From NCBI GenBank assembly GCA_028687435.1, contig JAQUAF010000032.1, positions 1-61,964 on the forward strand: a DNA stretch of 61,964 bases, given 5' to 3'. The position numbers and the translations under genes are program-made. A model generated the notes under the pieces. It made no database searches. It was not told the origin of the DNA and saw nothing but the letters and a program-made list of their open reading frames with translations. This DNA is from Verrucomicrobiia bacterium (GTDB lineage: Bacteria; Verrucomicrobiota; Verrucomicrobiia; JABWAM01). This document shows, one piece after another, positions 16,228 to 24,874 of this stretch; the stretch's first letter is position 1; each line of letters opens with the position of its first letter.

Positions 16228-18954
16228 TTAATTCAGTTGCATGATGTGGTCCGCGATTTGCCGGCGGAGGGAATCGAGGTTTTCCCTGTCCAGGTCGCAC
16301 TGTTTGAGGTTTTTGAGGAAGTTTTCCGCCGCGGCCAGTTGTTTCGCTTTTTTGGGATTGTTGGCGGTCCTGGCCGCCTCGATGGCTGCGGTGAGGGCGG
16401 TCACATACCGGACATCGTCGATTCCCGCCCGGTATCCCTCCCATGCGATGGTGTCGATGACGCCATCGACGGTGGGATAGGCCATGTTGGGATCGCGGCA
16501 GGCTTTGTTGTCGAAATCGTTCCAGATGTTGCCCATGGACCAGTTGTAGGCCCAGGTGCAGGCGCCGTCATAATCGTTCTGCCAGAGCAGCAGGCCGTAA
16601 TTTTTCCTGTAAACCAGCGGATTTTCAACGCCGCCCTGGGGGTTGAAATAACACCAGATTTTATGTTTTTTTCCGTGCCATTGGGCGGCTTCCTCCCGGT
16701 TGGGGGGGCCGCAGCAGACCAGCACATCCTGGATGTCGCCCACGGCTTCAAAGTTAATCTGCCGGTAGCCGGCCACAAAGATTTTACCGCCGGCTTCGTG
16801 AACCGCCTGCCAGGCTTCCCTTTGCGCATTGAGTTTTTCGCCGGTGGCTTCGTCGATGCCATAGAAATAGACTTCTGGGATGTCGTATTGCCGTGCCAAG
16901 GAGATCAATTCCTGAATCCTGGCTTTTGTCTCTCCGGGATGTTTTGAGTAGCTGGTCAGATCAACACTGGAAACCGTGTAGAGGGGGCCTTTGATGCCGG
17001 CTTCCTTGCGGAGTTGAAGATAACGCTCGAACAGGACCTTGTTGGAGAAAGGTTGATAACACGCCGGATTGGTGACTCCATGTTCAACCATGTTGCGCAT
17101 TTCCGCGCGGATTTGTTCTTCGCTGCGATAGGTCGAGGAGATGGAGCCATGGGGATGTTTTTCGTGGAGTGTGCTGCTGTAATAAATCGATGAGGTGTAG
17201 TATGGATTGGGCAGATTGAAGGGAAGGACTTCCAGACGCAGGTGGATGGCGCCGGCTTTTTTGCCGGCAAGGGTGGGGATGATTTCTGCCTCATAAACGC
17301 CGGGTTTTGCATCCGCCGGGGTGTGGACGGTCACCCAGAACCGTTTGTTGGTGTTGGCGGGGATGTTGACCGGCTGCAAACGGGGGGCGTCCTTGACGGG
17401 GAATTCATTGATGGGAATCAGGACGCTGTGGGGATTGATGTAATAGTTGGCGGGCCATTTTTCGTCGGGATCGCTGATCCATCGGCGTTTTGCCCCTTCG
17501 GGAAAGGAAAGGTTCAGATAATTTTTTTCCTCCCGATAGTCGACCTGTACCAAGGCATCGTCGTGGAGCAAAAGTTCCGGAACCAGTTCCCTCTTGGCGA
17601 TTTTTGGATTATCGACGGATTGCCATGCGCCGCCGGCCTGGTACCAGCGTTTGTTGACACGGATATCCACCTGGCTGGCAGGGATGATATTGCCTTGGGC
17701 GCTTTTCAACTCTGTCATTTGAAATTGGAGGTCATTCAGGTTTTCCAAGGCAAAAAGCGCGAAACTGGCCGGCTCACGGGTGTCCGGGCAGGCGGTGACG
17801 CGCAAGCCGCCGTTGAGCGCGCCGGGCAACAGGGCGTCGGACGGGAGTATTTTCAGGCCGGTGATGGGAGGGATGGAATAGGGGATGAAAGGCGTCTTTT
17901 CCTTTGCAAGATATTGATCCACCGTTGAGAGGGTTGAGGGATCAAACTGTTCGAAGAATTCAAGGATGGGCGCCTGTTCGCTTTTCTTTTCATTGAAGAG
18001 AAATCCCTTTTTTTGGATTTCCTTGATTTCATCCTCCAGGGCCGCCAGTTTTTTTTCGGCTGATTGTTTCATCATGGCGGCGGTTTTGGAAAGTTCCCGC
18101 TGTTTGTCCAATGAGGATTTTGCGCGGCTGACGATGGCGGTCCAAGATTCCATCAGGCGTTCGAATTTTTCCCTGGCGGGCTGCCAGCGCCTGGCCATTT
18201 GCGCCTTGTAAGTGTCGAGGGGGGGCAGCATGCCGGTCAGCCGGATGTCGTCGAGATAGACGACGACCCGGGCGCCGCGGCCGCCTTTCAGCACGATGAT
18301 GGGCGATTCGATGAAGGGGCTGACCTCCTCCTTTTGAACGCCCCAGACATATTTGGTCACAGTCATCAGACCCGCGTTGTTTGCGTAGTCGATGGGGCCT
18401 TCGTTTTGTTCCAACAGCCATTTTCCATCGGTTGTCTTGATGGGATTTTTAAAATTCCAGATGCAATCGCGCACGGTGGGTTCGTAATTGAGATTGTAGC
18501 CGAAGGCGCAGGAACCGGTGTTTTTTTCCCCGGTCAGGACCTGGGTTTCAAAATGCAGCCGGCCCTGGGCGGGCAGAAGGGGGAATTTGATCTTGAAATA
18601 AACAAGGGCGGTGTTGTCCAGGGTCACATCCAGTTTGTATGATTTTTTGCCGGAGAAAACTTTTTCCTCCGTCACACCTTTGAAGTTGATGGTGTACTTG
18701 CCATGCGAGATCCATGGCTGGACCGGATCCTTGCCGCTCTCGAAGTCCTCGACATATTCATAGGGTTTGAGTTCCAATGGGTCGGCGCTTTGGAGGAGGC
18801 TCATGGGGGTGAGAAGGAAAAGGGCGGCCAGGAGGAGGATTATTTTAGGTTGAAGGCTGAAGGCTGAAGGCCGAAGGGGATTGAGGGAACAGCGGATGGA
18901 TTTCCGCATCCGCGGGAATGACGGCAACGAATTTAGATGTTTTGTGGTTGTCAT
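16228..18954 (-). CDS. Secreted GH123/DUF4091-like glycosidase, paralogue 3
   Basis: A 908-residue homologue of the two other GH123-like proteins, with N-terminal jelly roll, coiled coil (about 245-330), beta-sandwich and C-terminal barrel. The catalytic pair is in FYGIDEATGE and the closing motif is WEGYRAGIDDVRYVTAL. The hydrophobic signal core is IILLLAALFLLTPMSLL. About 35 residues before that core are translated from repeats: a dRS3-like unit gives FPRMRKS and a (GGCTGAA)n array gives SAFSLQP. The true start is therefore uncertain and could be the Met at 18909 or a non-ATG codon. It is first of a two-gene operon with paralogue 2. Confidence 0.75.
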   Translation of the reverse strand: MTTTKHLNSLPSFPRMRKSIRCSLNPLRPSAFSLQPKIILLLAALFLLTPMSLLQSADPLELKPYEYVEDFESGKDPVQPWISHGKYTINFKGVTEEKVFSGKKSYKLDVTLDNTALVYFKIKFPLLPAQGRLHFETQVLTGEKNTGSCAFGYNLNYEPTVRDCIWNFKNPIKTTDGKWLLEQNEGPIDYANNAGLMTVTKYVWGVQKEEVSPFIESPIIVLKGGRGARVVVYLDDIRLTGMLPPLDTYKAQMARRWQPAREKFERLMESWTAIVSRAKSSLDKQRELSKTAAMMKQSAEKKLAALEDEIKEIQKKGFLFNEKKSEQAPILEFFEQFDPSTLSTVDQYLAKEKTPFIPYSIPPITGLKILPSDALLPGALNGGLRVTACPDTREPASFALFALENLNDLQFQMTELKSAQGNIIPASQVDIRVNKRWYQAGGAWQSVDNPKIAKRELVPELLLHDDALVQVDYREEKNYLNLSFPEGAKRRWISDPDEKWPANYYINPHSVLIPINEFPVKDAPRLQPVNIPANTNKRFWVTVHTPADAKPGVYEAEIIPTLAGKKAGAIHLRLEVLPFNLPNPYYTSSIYYSSTLHEKHPHGSISSTYRSEEQIRAEMRNMVEHGVTNPACYQPFSNKVLFERYLQLRKEAGIKGPLYTVSSVDLTSYSKHPGETKARIQELISLARQYDIPEVYFYGIDEATGEKLNAQREAWQAVHEAGGKIFVAGYRQINFEAVGDIQDVLVCCGPPNREEAAQWHGKKHKIWCYFNPQGGVENPLVYRKNYGLLLWQNDYDGACTWAYNWSMGNIWNDFDNKACRDPNMAYPTVDGVIDTIAWEGYRAGIDDVRYVTALTAAIEAARTANNPKKAKQLAAAENFLKNLKQCDLDRENLDSLRRQIADHIMQLN
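18850..18923. repeat. (GGCTGAA)n short tandem repeat followed by a dRS3-like unit, overlapping a gene start
   Basis: Positions 18850-18876 hold GGCTGAA heptamers, and 18894-18923 hold a dRS3-like hairpin with one arm mismatched. Both lie inside the apparent 5' end of paralogue 3. The same heptamer family recurs at 19265-19283 and 39565-39592. Confidence 0.7.
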
Positions 18955-19008
18955 GCGAGGGAGTGAGGGTGATTTTTATGTTGAGGAATTTTAAAGGTGG
19001 CTGGAACA

Positions 19009-19074
19009 GGCGGTGCGGGAGCCCCGCCCTCCATTTGCCGCGAAATGAATGGAGGGCGGGGCTCCCGCACCGCC
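19009..19074. repeat. Perfect palindrome with 27-bp arms, copy A
   Basis: The left arm at 19009-19035 begins GGCGGTGCGGGAGCCCCGCC and the right arm at 19048-19074 is its exact complement, around a 12-base loop. The same 27-base arms occur at 51046-51114 with a different loop. The palindrome lies in a gene-free stretch (18955-19289) between a dRS3-like unit at 18894-18923 and an opposed one at 19124-19150. A TTCAGCC heptamer array lies at 19265-19283. Confidence 0.9.
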
Positions 19075-19123
19075 ACATCGGCAATCCCGGTGCAGGCCGT
19101 TTCCAAACGGTTTCAATTTCATC

Positions 19124-19150
19124 GTCATTCCCGCGGATGCGGGAATCCAG
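19124..19150. repeat. dRS3-like dispersed hairpin repeat
   Basis: The unit begins GTCATTCCCGCGG and ends ATGCGGGAATCCAG, with both ATTCCC/GGGAAT arms perfect. It is the partner, in opposite orientation, of the unit at 18894-18923. Confidence 0.85.
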
Positions 19151-19289
19151 TTTATGCACGGGTATTTTAATGCTGGCATGAAAATGAGCGGATGATTTTT
19201 TAAGTTGAGTCGGGCAACAAGTTGTCCCTTATCGAGAAAACTATTGCCGCCAGGAATGCCTGACAGTCTTCAGCCTTCAGCCTAAACAC

Positions 19290-20450
19290 CTAATTTAACA
19301 GTTCGATTTCGGAGTGTTCGATGAGGCGGCCTGTCACCTTGATGGGCAGTTCTGGCGGGGTTTTGCCGCAAATGCGTTTGTCCAGAACATCCAGCAGGTT
19401 TTGGGCGATGGCTTTTGGCGAAAATTCGTACCGGATGATGGGAATGCCATATTCATGGAAGATGCCCTTATTGGTCATGGTTGCGATGGGTATGGGGTGG
19501 CGGATATGGACGCCTCTGCTGATCAGGGCCGGCGCCACCCCGCGCATGGCGATGTCGTCGGAAACCAGGAGAGCCTCCGGCCATTGTTTTTTCGATTCCC
19601 ATTGATCAATCAACTGCAAGGTGTTTTTCAGCGCCTCAATCTTCAGGTCGTATGGGGTGGAGGGATATTCAAATTGAAAAACCTCCGCCTGCGGCAACCC
19701 CATTTCCGACAGGGTGTTTTGAATTCCTTGGAGATCCAGCCCATTGCTGACCATGTCGGTCATGGCCCGGATGTAAAAAATGCGCCGGACGCCTTTCCCG
19801 GCAAGATGTCTTGTTGAAACCGAGCCGAACCCCTCGTAATCGAAGGTTACATCGGTATTTGAACTTTTTGGCGGACCAAACCGGGCAACGGGCAGATTTT
19901 CGCTGAGTTTTGGAAATTCATCGCCTGCCAGTTTGCCCAAAAGCTGGATGAAGCCCTTGAAAGGATGGTTTTTGAGATCCTCGGCAAGCTGGCGGTAGCT
20001 GGGGTGTTGTTTGATTTCCTCCGCAGAGTTGCATCTCACAAAACCATCGTATGCCCGGCAGTTCCATGCGCCGTTTTTGGAAGACAGGATGTCCTCGTTG
20101 ATGAATTGATATACAGCCCGTTGGAAGAAAGCGTTTTCATCGGTGAGCGCGGGATTGAAAAGCGCTCCCACCATGGTGGAAACCTGAGCCGGGCGAATGA
20201 AGGTGCCCATGCAACCTTTTCCTCCAACCAAACCTTCGTCTTTCAGATGTTTGAAGGCTTTTTGGACCGTTTTATAATCCACATTCCAGTCCTTGGCCAA
20301 CTGCCGCAAAGAGGGGAGTTTTTGGCCGGTTGTGAGAACTCCTGTTTGGATGAGACTTTTGAAATGTTTTTCGATTTGGGTACAGGGATAGACCATGGGA
20401 TCAATTTTAAGGTCGAACCTTCCAAAATCCAATAGTTCGCGTTGATCCAT
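19290..20450 (-). CDS. GntR-type regulator with LacI-like sensor domain (regulator 1)
   Basis: A 386-residue transcription factor. Residues about 20-90 form a GntR winged helix (KLPSLRQLAKDWNVDYKTVQ, then LKDEGLV and MGTFIRP). The rest is a LacI/periplasmic-binding-like sensor with LLVSDDIAMRGVAPAL and YEFSPKAIAQNLLDVL, where family members bind a small sugar-like ligand. It is clearly paralogous to the regulator at 28850-29986. It is the first gene of the minus-strand block and diverges from the inositol-phosphate synthase gene, so it could control either side. The sigma70-like promoter at 20457-20485 puts transcription start at or next to the ATG, implying a leaderless message. Confidence 0.85.
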   Translation of the reverse strand: MDQRELLDFGRFDLKIDPMVYPCTQIEKHFKSLIQTGVLTTGQKLPSLRQLAKDWNVDYKTVQKAFKHLKDEGLVGGKGCMGTFIRPAQVSTMVGALFNPALTDENAFFQRAVYQFINEDILSSKNGAWNCRAYDGFVRCNSAEEIKQHPSYRQLAEDLKNHPFKGFIQLLGKLAGDEFPKLSENLPVARFGPPKSSNTDVTFDYEGFGSVSTRHLAGKGVRRIFYIRAMTDMVSNGLDLQGIQNTLSEMGLPQAEVFQFEYPSTPYDLKIEALKNTLQLIDQWESKKQWPEALLVSDDIAMRGVAPALISRGVHIRHPIPIATMTNKGIFHEYGIPIIRYEFSPKAIAQNLLDVLDKRICGKTPPELPIKVTGRLIEHSEIELLN

Positions 20451-20456
20451 GCGTGG

Positions 20457-20485
20457 ATCATAGCGGATTTTTTTAAAAAAGTCAA
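20457..20485 (-). promoter_or_regulatory. Sigma70-like promoter of regulator 1, probably leaderless
   Basis: On the minus strand, TTGACT (20480-20485) and TATGAT (20457-20462) are separated by exactly 17 bases. The expected start, six to eight bases past the -10 box, is 20449-20451, and the ATG begins at 20450. No ribosome-binding site could fit. Confidence 0.75.
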
Positions 20486-20554
20486 AAATTCATTAAAAAA
20501 TTTTAATGTTGAGGAAATTCAAAGTTGGCACGAAAGCACCATGGCAAAAAGATT

Positions 20555-20652
20555 TTTTGACAGGATTAACAGGATTGACAGGATTTTTATGAAAGACAAT
20601 GTCCGGCCGCATGGCCGAACAATCCTGTAAATTCTGTTAATCCTGTCGAAAA
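20555..20652. repeat. GACAGGATTAACAG-type dispersed inverted repeat
   Basis: Arms of about 32 bases (left starting TTTTTGACAGGATTAACAGG, right at 20620-20652) are near-complementary and enclose a GC-rich centre with CGGCCGCATGGCCG. A weaker relative is at 3126-3200. It lies between the two divergent promoters. Confidence 0.75.
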
Positions 20653-20707
20653 GTTGTCCGCGCAGGCGGATTTAATTCAAATGGTTTCAATTATTTTTAC
20701 AAAAAAT

Positions 20708-20736
20708 TTGACTTTTTATTTAGTTTCAATTATTCT
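20708..20736 (+). promoter_or_regulatory. Sigma70-like promoter of the inositol-phosphate synthase operon
   Basis: TTGACT at 20708-20713 and TATTCT at 20731-20736 are 17 bases apart, predicting a start near 20743 and a leader of about 40 bases with AAGGAG 8 bases before the ATG. The word TTTCAATTATT occurs twice, at about 20688 and 20724, 37 bases apart. The second copy overlaps the -10 box, as an operator might. Confidence 0.75.
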
Positions 20737-20783
20737 GTTTTTACACAATTAAAACCCTTTTTAACTGAAAAGGAGCTAGCTAA

Positions 20784-21872
20784 ATGTCGAAGATCAAAAT
20801 TGCAGTGGCAGGAATTGGGAACTGCACCAGTTCGTTGGTGCAGGGCGGAGTTTTTTACAAGAATCTGAAGGTGAAGGCCGGGGAAGTGATTCCCGGATTG
20901 ATGCACCCGACGCTGGGCGGATACACGGTCAGCGATATCGAGACGGTGGTGGCCATTGATGTGGACGCGCGCAAGGTGGGCAAGGATCTGTCCGAAGCCC
21001 TGTGGGAGGCGCCCAATTGCACCCAGAAGTTCTCGGATGTGCCGCATCTGGGAGTGAAGGTAATGATGGGGCCGGTGATGGACGGGGTGTCGGAGCATCT
21101 GAAGCGTTATGTGCAGGTGTCCAATGAGAAACCCATTGGCAGCGTGGATGAGATGGCCGAGATCTACAAGAAGAACAAGGTGGACGTGCTGGTGATCAAC
21201 CTGCCGACGGCCTCTGAGAAGGCGACGTGGTTTTACTGCGAAGCGGCGTTGAAGGCCGGAGTTGGGATTGTGAACGGGATTCCCGTTTTGGTTGCCAACA
21301 ACAAGGAATTCGCGGCAAAGGCGGAGAAGAACAAGGTTCCGATCGTCGGGGACGATTACAAGAGCCAGTTGGGCGGAACGATTCTGGATCGCGCGTTGTT
21401 GCACCTGTGCGTGCAGCGCGGGATCAAGATCACCAAGTCCTACCAACTCAATTACGGTGGCAACACGGACTTCTGGAATCTGACAGACTGGCAGCGTGGC
21501 AAGACCAAGCACGCGTCGAAGAAGAGGGGCGTGGATGCGGTGATGCCGTATGAAGCTCCGTTTTCGGTGAACGTGTCGCAGCTGGAAGTGCTGGACGACG
21601 ACAAGATCTGCCGCATTGAGATTTGGGGCGAGAACTTCGGCGGCACGCCGATCTCGATGGAAGCCAAACTGAGGGTGGTGGACAGTCCGAACTCGGCAGG
21701 CGTGATGGTGGACGGGATTCGCTGCTGCAAACTGGCGATGGATCGCGGGATTGGCGGAGTGCTGGAAAGCGCCTCGTCGTACCTGTCGAAGAGCGCGCCG
21801 ACGCAGTATGCGACGGACGAGGAAGCCCGCGCGGTGATGGATGAGTTCATCGATGGCAAGCGTCAGCGGTAA
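20784..21872 (+). CDS. ino1: Myo-inositol-1-phosphate synthase
   Basis: A 362-residue NAD-dependent enzyme that isomerises glucose 6-phosphate to myo-inositol phosphate, the committed step to inositol. The N-terminal Rossmann motif is GIGNCTSSLVQG. Family signatures follow: NLPTASE, GDDYKSQLGGT, NYGGNTDFWNL and SPNSAGVMVDGIRCCKLAMDRGIGG. Length and motifs match the short actinobacterial/archaeal-type synthases rather than the longer eukaryotic type. AAGGAG lies 8 bases before the ATG and a strong promoter precedes it. It is the first gene of a plus-strand cluster with a Gfo/Idh dehydrogenase and an aminotransferase, suggesting that inositol is made and then oxidised and aminated. No inositol monophosphatase is in the window. 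Confidence 0.92.
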   Translation: MSKIKIAVAGIGNCTSSLVQGGVFYKNLKVKAGEVIPGLMHPTLGGYTVSDIETVVAIDVDARKVGKDLSEALWEAPNCTQKFSDVPHLGVKVMMGPVMDGVSEHLKRYVQVSNEKPIGSVDEMAEIYKKNKVDVLVINLPTASEKATWFYCEAALKAGVGIVNGIPVLVANNKEFAAKAEKNKVPIVGDDYKSQLGGTILDRALLHLCVQRGIKITKSYQLNYGGNTDFWNLTDWQRGKTKHASKKRGVDAVMPYEAPFSVNVSQLEVLDDDKICRIEIWGENFGGTPISMEAKLRVVDSPNSAGVMVDGIRCCKLAMDRGIGGVLESASSYLSKSAPTQYATDEEARAVMDEFIDGKRQR

Positions 21873-21961
21873 GAAACGAGGTTGTTTGGGCTGCAGGCTG
21901 AAGGTTTTGATGACCGGAGGCCTGCAGCCTATCCGCCTGCGGTTTGTGTTTTAATCTCAAT

Positions 21962-22054
21962 GTCATTGCGAGGAGTTCGCCCCGGCGAACGACGAAGCAA
22001 TCTCGGTTCGGGGATTGCTTCGTCGCCCACTAAGCCGTGGCTTCTCGCAATGAC
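21962..22054. repeat. CATTGCGAG-type dispersed inverted repeat
   Basis: The element starts GTCATTGCGAGGAG and ends TTCTCGCAATGAC, with internal complementary words CGAAGCAATC and GATTGCTTCG. It fills most of the gap between the synthase and the dehydrogenase. Half units recur at 49439-49812. Confidence 0.8.
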
Positions 22055-22079
22055 TTTTAGAGATGAGGAGAACGAATAC

Positions 22080-23066
22080 ATGAAAGAGCTTAAGATTGGA
22101 GTGGCGGGGTTTGGCTGGTGGGGGCAGGTGCTGGCCGGGTGTTTCCGGGAAATTCCCGGAGTAAAGGTGGTGGCTGCCAGCAAACGGCGGAGGGATTTCA
22201 CGGATGCGGCCCTGGGTGATGCGAGGCATTATGTTTCCACGGAGGAGATGTTCAACCAGGAGAAGCTGGACGGGGTGATTGTGTCCACGCCTCCGGACGC
22301 GCATCTGCCGGCGGTGGAGATGGCGGCGGCCCGCGGGGTTCATGTGTTTTGCGAGAAACCCATGGCGCACCGGCTGGAGGATTGCGACCGGATGATCAAG
22401 GTTTGCGCGAAGAACAAGGTGGCGCTGATGGTGGCCTTCAAGCATCGTTTTGCGAAATCATTCTTCCATCTCAAGGAGAACGCCGCGCGCCTGGGCAAAC
22501 CGCAATGGGCGATGTACACCTATCCCTTGTGGAAGGTGGAGGACCCGGGATGGAAATTTCAGGAGAAGGGCACGCCCGGGATCGTGGTGGAGAACGTGGT
22601 GCACGCCATTGACGGACTGGTTTTTCTGATGGGCGACGTGGAGCGGATTTACGCGGAAGGCAACCGTGTGGTGTTCAAGCACAAGACACTGCCGGATTCG
22701 GCGATTTTCACGTTGCGCTTCAAGAACGGGGCGATTGCTGCGATCGGTGGCGGTTGCACCTCGGATCGGAAGATCAGCCGTGAGTATCTGGATATTCATT
22801 ACGAGAACGGTCTGGCGCAGATCTGGGGGAAGCTGGATTATCCGACGAATTTGAGGCTGTTGTACCGCGAGGAGGCGCAGCCGGAGGATCATGTGTATGA
22901 GGGCAGCGACGGGGTGAGGGAGGAAGTCGGGTATTTTGTGCGCTGCATCCGCAACGGGGAGGAACCGAAGATTTGCGATGGAAAGGAAGGCCGGAAATCC
23001 GTGGCGATCGCCTTGGCGATCCTGAAATCCATCAAGGAAAACAAGATTGTCAGTTTAGGAAAATAA
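22080..23066 (+). CDS. Gfo/Idh/MocA-family NAD(P)-dependent sugar or inositol dehydrogenase
   Basis: A 328-residue oxidoreductase. The Rossmann start is VAGFGWWGQVLAGC, followed by VSTPPDAHLPAV, the signature FCEKPMA (the catalytic-site EKP) and the C-terminal-domain motif ENVVHAIDGL. Family members oxidise inositols or hexoses at a ring hydroxyl. The ATG at 22080 is chosen because GAGGAG lies just upstream; reading further upstream only translates the dispersed repeat. Placed after the inositol-phosphate synthase and before an aminotransferase, it is a good candidate for making an inosose, though a deoxysugar or hexose substrate remains possible. Confidence 0.85.
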   Translation: MKELKIGVAGFGWWGQVLAGCFREIPGVKVVAASKRRRDFTDAALGDARHYVSTEEMFNQEKLDGVIVSTPPDAHLPAVEMAAARGVHVFCEKPMAHRLEDCDRMIKVCAKNKVALMVAFKHRFAKSFFHLKENAARLGKPQWAMYTYPLWKVEDPGWKFQEKGTPGIVVENVVHAIDGLVFLMGDVERIYAEGNRVVFKHKTLPDSAIFTLRFKNGAIAAIGGGCTSDRKISREYLDIHYENGLAQIWGKLDYPTNLRLLYREEAQPEDHVYEGSDGVREEVGYFVRCIRNGEEPKICDGKEGRKSVAIALAILKSIKENKIVSLGK

Positions 23067-23155
23067 ACCAAACGCCGCGCAACGGGAGTTGATCGGCAAA
23101 ACAAGTTAAAACGAATCGAACAGCAGAAGCAGCAAACACCGTAAAGGAGATCATC

Positions 23156-24550
23156 ATGTCGAATACGCGCATCAATCCCCAACCCAAGGTCAAAACCCCT
23201 TTTCCAGGGCCCAAAACCGAGAAGGTTTTGAAAGACCTGCAAAAATACGAGTCCCAGGGCGACCTCTGTTTTGCCAATTATGGAATTCCGCCCGTTATCG
23301 AGGAGGCGGAGGGGCTTTTCGTCAAGGATGTTGACGGAAACGTTTATCTGGACCTGACCTCCGGTTTTGCCGCCCTCAATCTCGGGCATTGTCCCAAGGA
23401 GGTGATCGAGGCGTCCTACAAACAGATGAACACGGTTCATCACACGGCGCAGCAGCCGACCGCCGTGAGAGCCCAACTCGCGAAGAAACTGGTGGAGATG
23501 GCGCCAGGCAAGTTGAGGAACAAAAGCAAGGTTCAATACGACACCGGCGGCACCAATGCCGTGGAAGTCGGCATGAAGCTGGCCAAGGCCTACACCAAGC
23601 GGCCCTATGTGCTTTGCTACCAGGGCGCCTATCATGGACGGTCCCATGCCACGCTGTCGGTTTCGTGCTTCCCGTTTCTCAAGGAAAACTTCTTCCCTCT
23701 GATGCCGGGCGGCGAAACCCGGGTGCCGTATCCTTATTGTTATCGGTGCCCCTTTGCCCGGAAATTCCCCGAGTGCGAACTCTTTTGCGCCAAGTACATC
23801 GACGGTATTCTGTCGGATCCCACCTGGGGCCTGATCGACAAGAAAAAAGGCACCAATCTGGTGGCCGGACTGTTGTTCGAGCCGGCGCAGGGCGCGGGCG
23901 GTTACATCATTCCGCCTCCGGGTTACTGGCAGAAGATGAGGGAGATCTGCGACAAGCATGACATTCTCATGATCGACGACGAAATCCAGATGGGCTGGGG
24001 ACGTTCCGGCAAATGGTTTTCGATCGAGGCTTGGGATACTTATCCGGATATCATGATGGTGGGCAAGGCCTTCACCGCGGGGATCATTCCCAATGCGGCG
24101 ATCATTGCCAGAACGGAAATCATGGATGTGCTGAAACCCATTCATCAGAGCGTGACCTTCTCGGGGAATCCCGTGGGATCCGCGGCCGCGCTGGCCATGA
24201 TGGAAGTGGTGGAGAAGAAGAAATTGATCGAGAACGCCCAGAAGATGGGTGAGTATTTCCTCGGAAAATTGCAGGAATTGCAGGAGAAACACCGGATCAT
24301 TGGCCAGGTCCAGGGCAAGGGCCTGATGCTCTCCATGGAATTGGTCAAGAATCGTGAGACCAAGGAGCCGGCTTCCGATGAGAATCGGGAACTGATCCGC
24401 ACCTGTGTCAAGCATGGGCTGCTGCTCACCATCTCCGGGCATTTCGGCAATCGCATCAATCTGGTGCCGCCGTTGATTGTCACCAAGAACGAAATCGACA
24501 TCGGCGTCAAGATTCTCGACGAGTGCCTGACGCTGATTGAGAAGAAGTGA
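23156..24550 (+). CDS. Class III pyridoxal-phosphate aminotransferase
   Basis: A 464-residue fold-type I aminotransferase of the GABA/ornithine/acetylornithine group. Motifs include TSGFAALNLGH, QGAYHGRSHAT, the cofactor Asp in MIDDEIQMGWGRSG and the Schiff-base Lys in MMVGKAFTAG. A cysteine-containing stretch (CYRCPFARKFPECELFC) is typical of part of the GABA-transaminase-like branch. AAGGAG lies 8 bases before the ATG. Its position after the synthase and dehydrogenase suggests transfer of an amino group to a keto-sugar or keto-cyclitol. A generic omega-amino-acid substrate is the main alternative. Confidence 0.88.
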   Translation: MSNTRINPQPKVKTPFPGPKTEKVLKDLQKYESQGDLCFANYGIPPVIEEAEGLFVKDVDGNVYLDLTSGFAALNLGHCPKEVIEASYKQMNTVHHTAQQPTAVRAQLAKKLVEMAPGKLRNKSKVQYDTGGTNAVEVGMKLAKAYTKRPYVLCYQGAYHGRSHATLSVSCFPFLKENFFPLMPGGETRVPYPYCYRCPFARKFPECELFCAKYIDGILSDPTWGLIDKKKGTNLVAGLLFEPAQGAGGYIIPPPGYWQKMREICDKHDILMIDDEIQMGWGRSGKWFSIEAWDTYPDIMMVGKAFTAGIIPNAAIIARTEIMDVLKPIHQSVTFSGNPVGSAAALAMMEVVEKKKLIENAQKMGEYFLGKLQELQEKHRIIGQVQGKGLMLSMELVKNRETKEPASDENRELIRTCVKHGLLLTISGHFGNRINLVPPLIVTKNEIDIGVKILDECLTLIEKK

Positions 24551-24600
24551 TGTTTGCGGGTTTGTGGTTGAGGTTGACTGCCTGATCGATTCCGGGCAGA

Positions 24601-24628
24601 CGGCGCCCCTCCTTGTGGAGGGGCGCCG
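24601..24628 (+). terminator. Perfect 12-bp hairpin after the aminotransferase gene
   Basis: CGGCGCCCCTCC, loop TTGT, then its exact complement. It lies 50 bases past the aminotransferase stop. There is no T-run, so it may be an mRNA 3' stabiliser or a factor-assisted terminator rather than a classical intrinsic one. Confidence 0.6.
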
Positions 24629-24702
24629 GGACCTTGAACAAAAAGGTTGTGTGAAAAATTTAATGTTGGGATGAAGGCGTCGGAATTTTGTTGCGCATGC
24701 CT

Positions 24703-24827
24703 CTGGATTCCCGCATCCGCGGGAATGACGGAAAAATGGAGTTTTGCGTCAAGTAATGTCTCATGCCAAAGATTGTTGCATCCAGCCGCCCGCTTTTGCC
24801 GTCATTCCCGTGAAAACGGGAATCCAG
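24703..24827. repeat. Opposed pair of dRS3-like repeats
   Basis: One unit (CTGGATTCCCGC to GGGAATGACG, 24703-24730) is followed by an opposite-orientation unit (GTCATTCCCG to GGGAATCCAG, 24801-24827). The region 24629-24874 otherwise holds nothing recognisable. Confidence 0.85.
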
Positions 24828-24874
24828 TTCAATGCAAAACGCGCATAAGTTGAACTTTGAACCAAATCAAAAAC

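Noticed and set aside
120..18954. Island as a Bacteroidetes-type polysaccharide utilisation locus
   Set aside because: No SusC/SusD pair, no TonB receptor and no anti-sigma/sigma pair in the block.
22889..24442. Long open frame antisense to the aminotransferase gene
   Set aside because: It mirrors a strongly supported gene, lacks any recognisable domain and arises from the high GC third-position bias; the same holds for other long antisense frames, for example over the kinase/proC and GspF-like genes.
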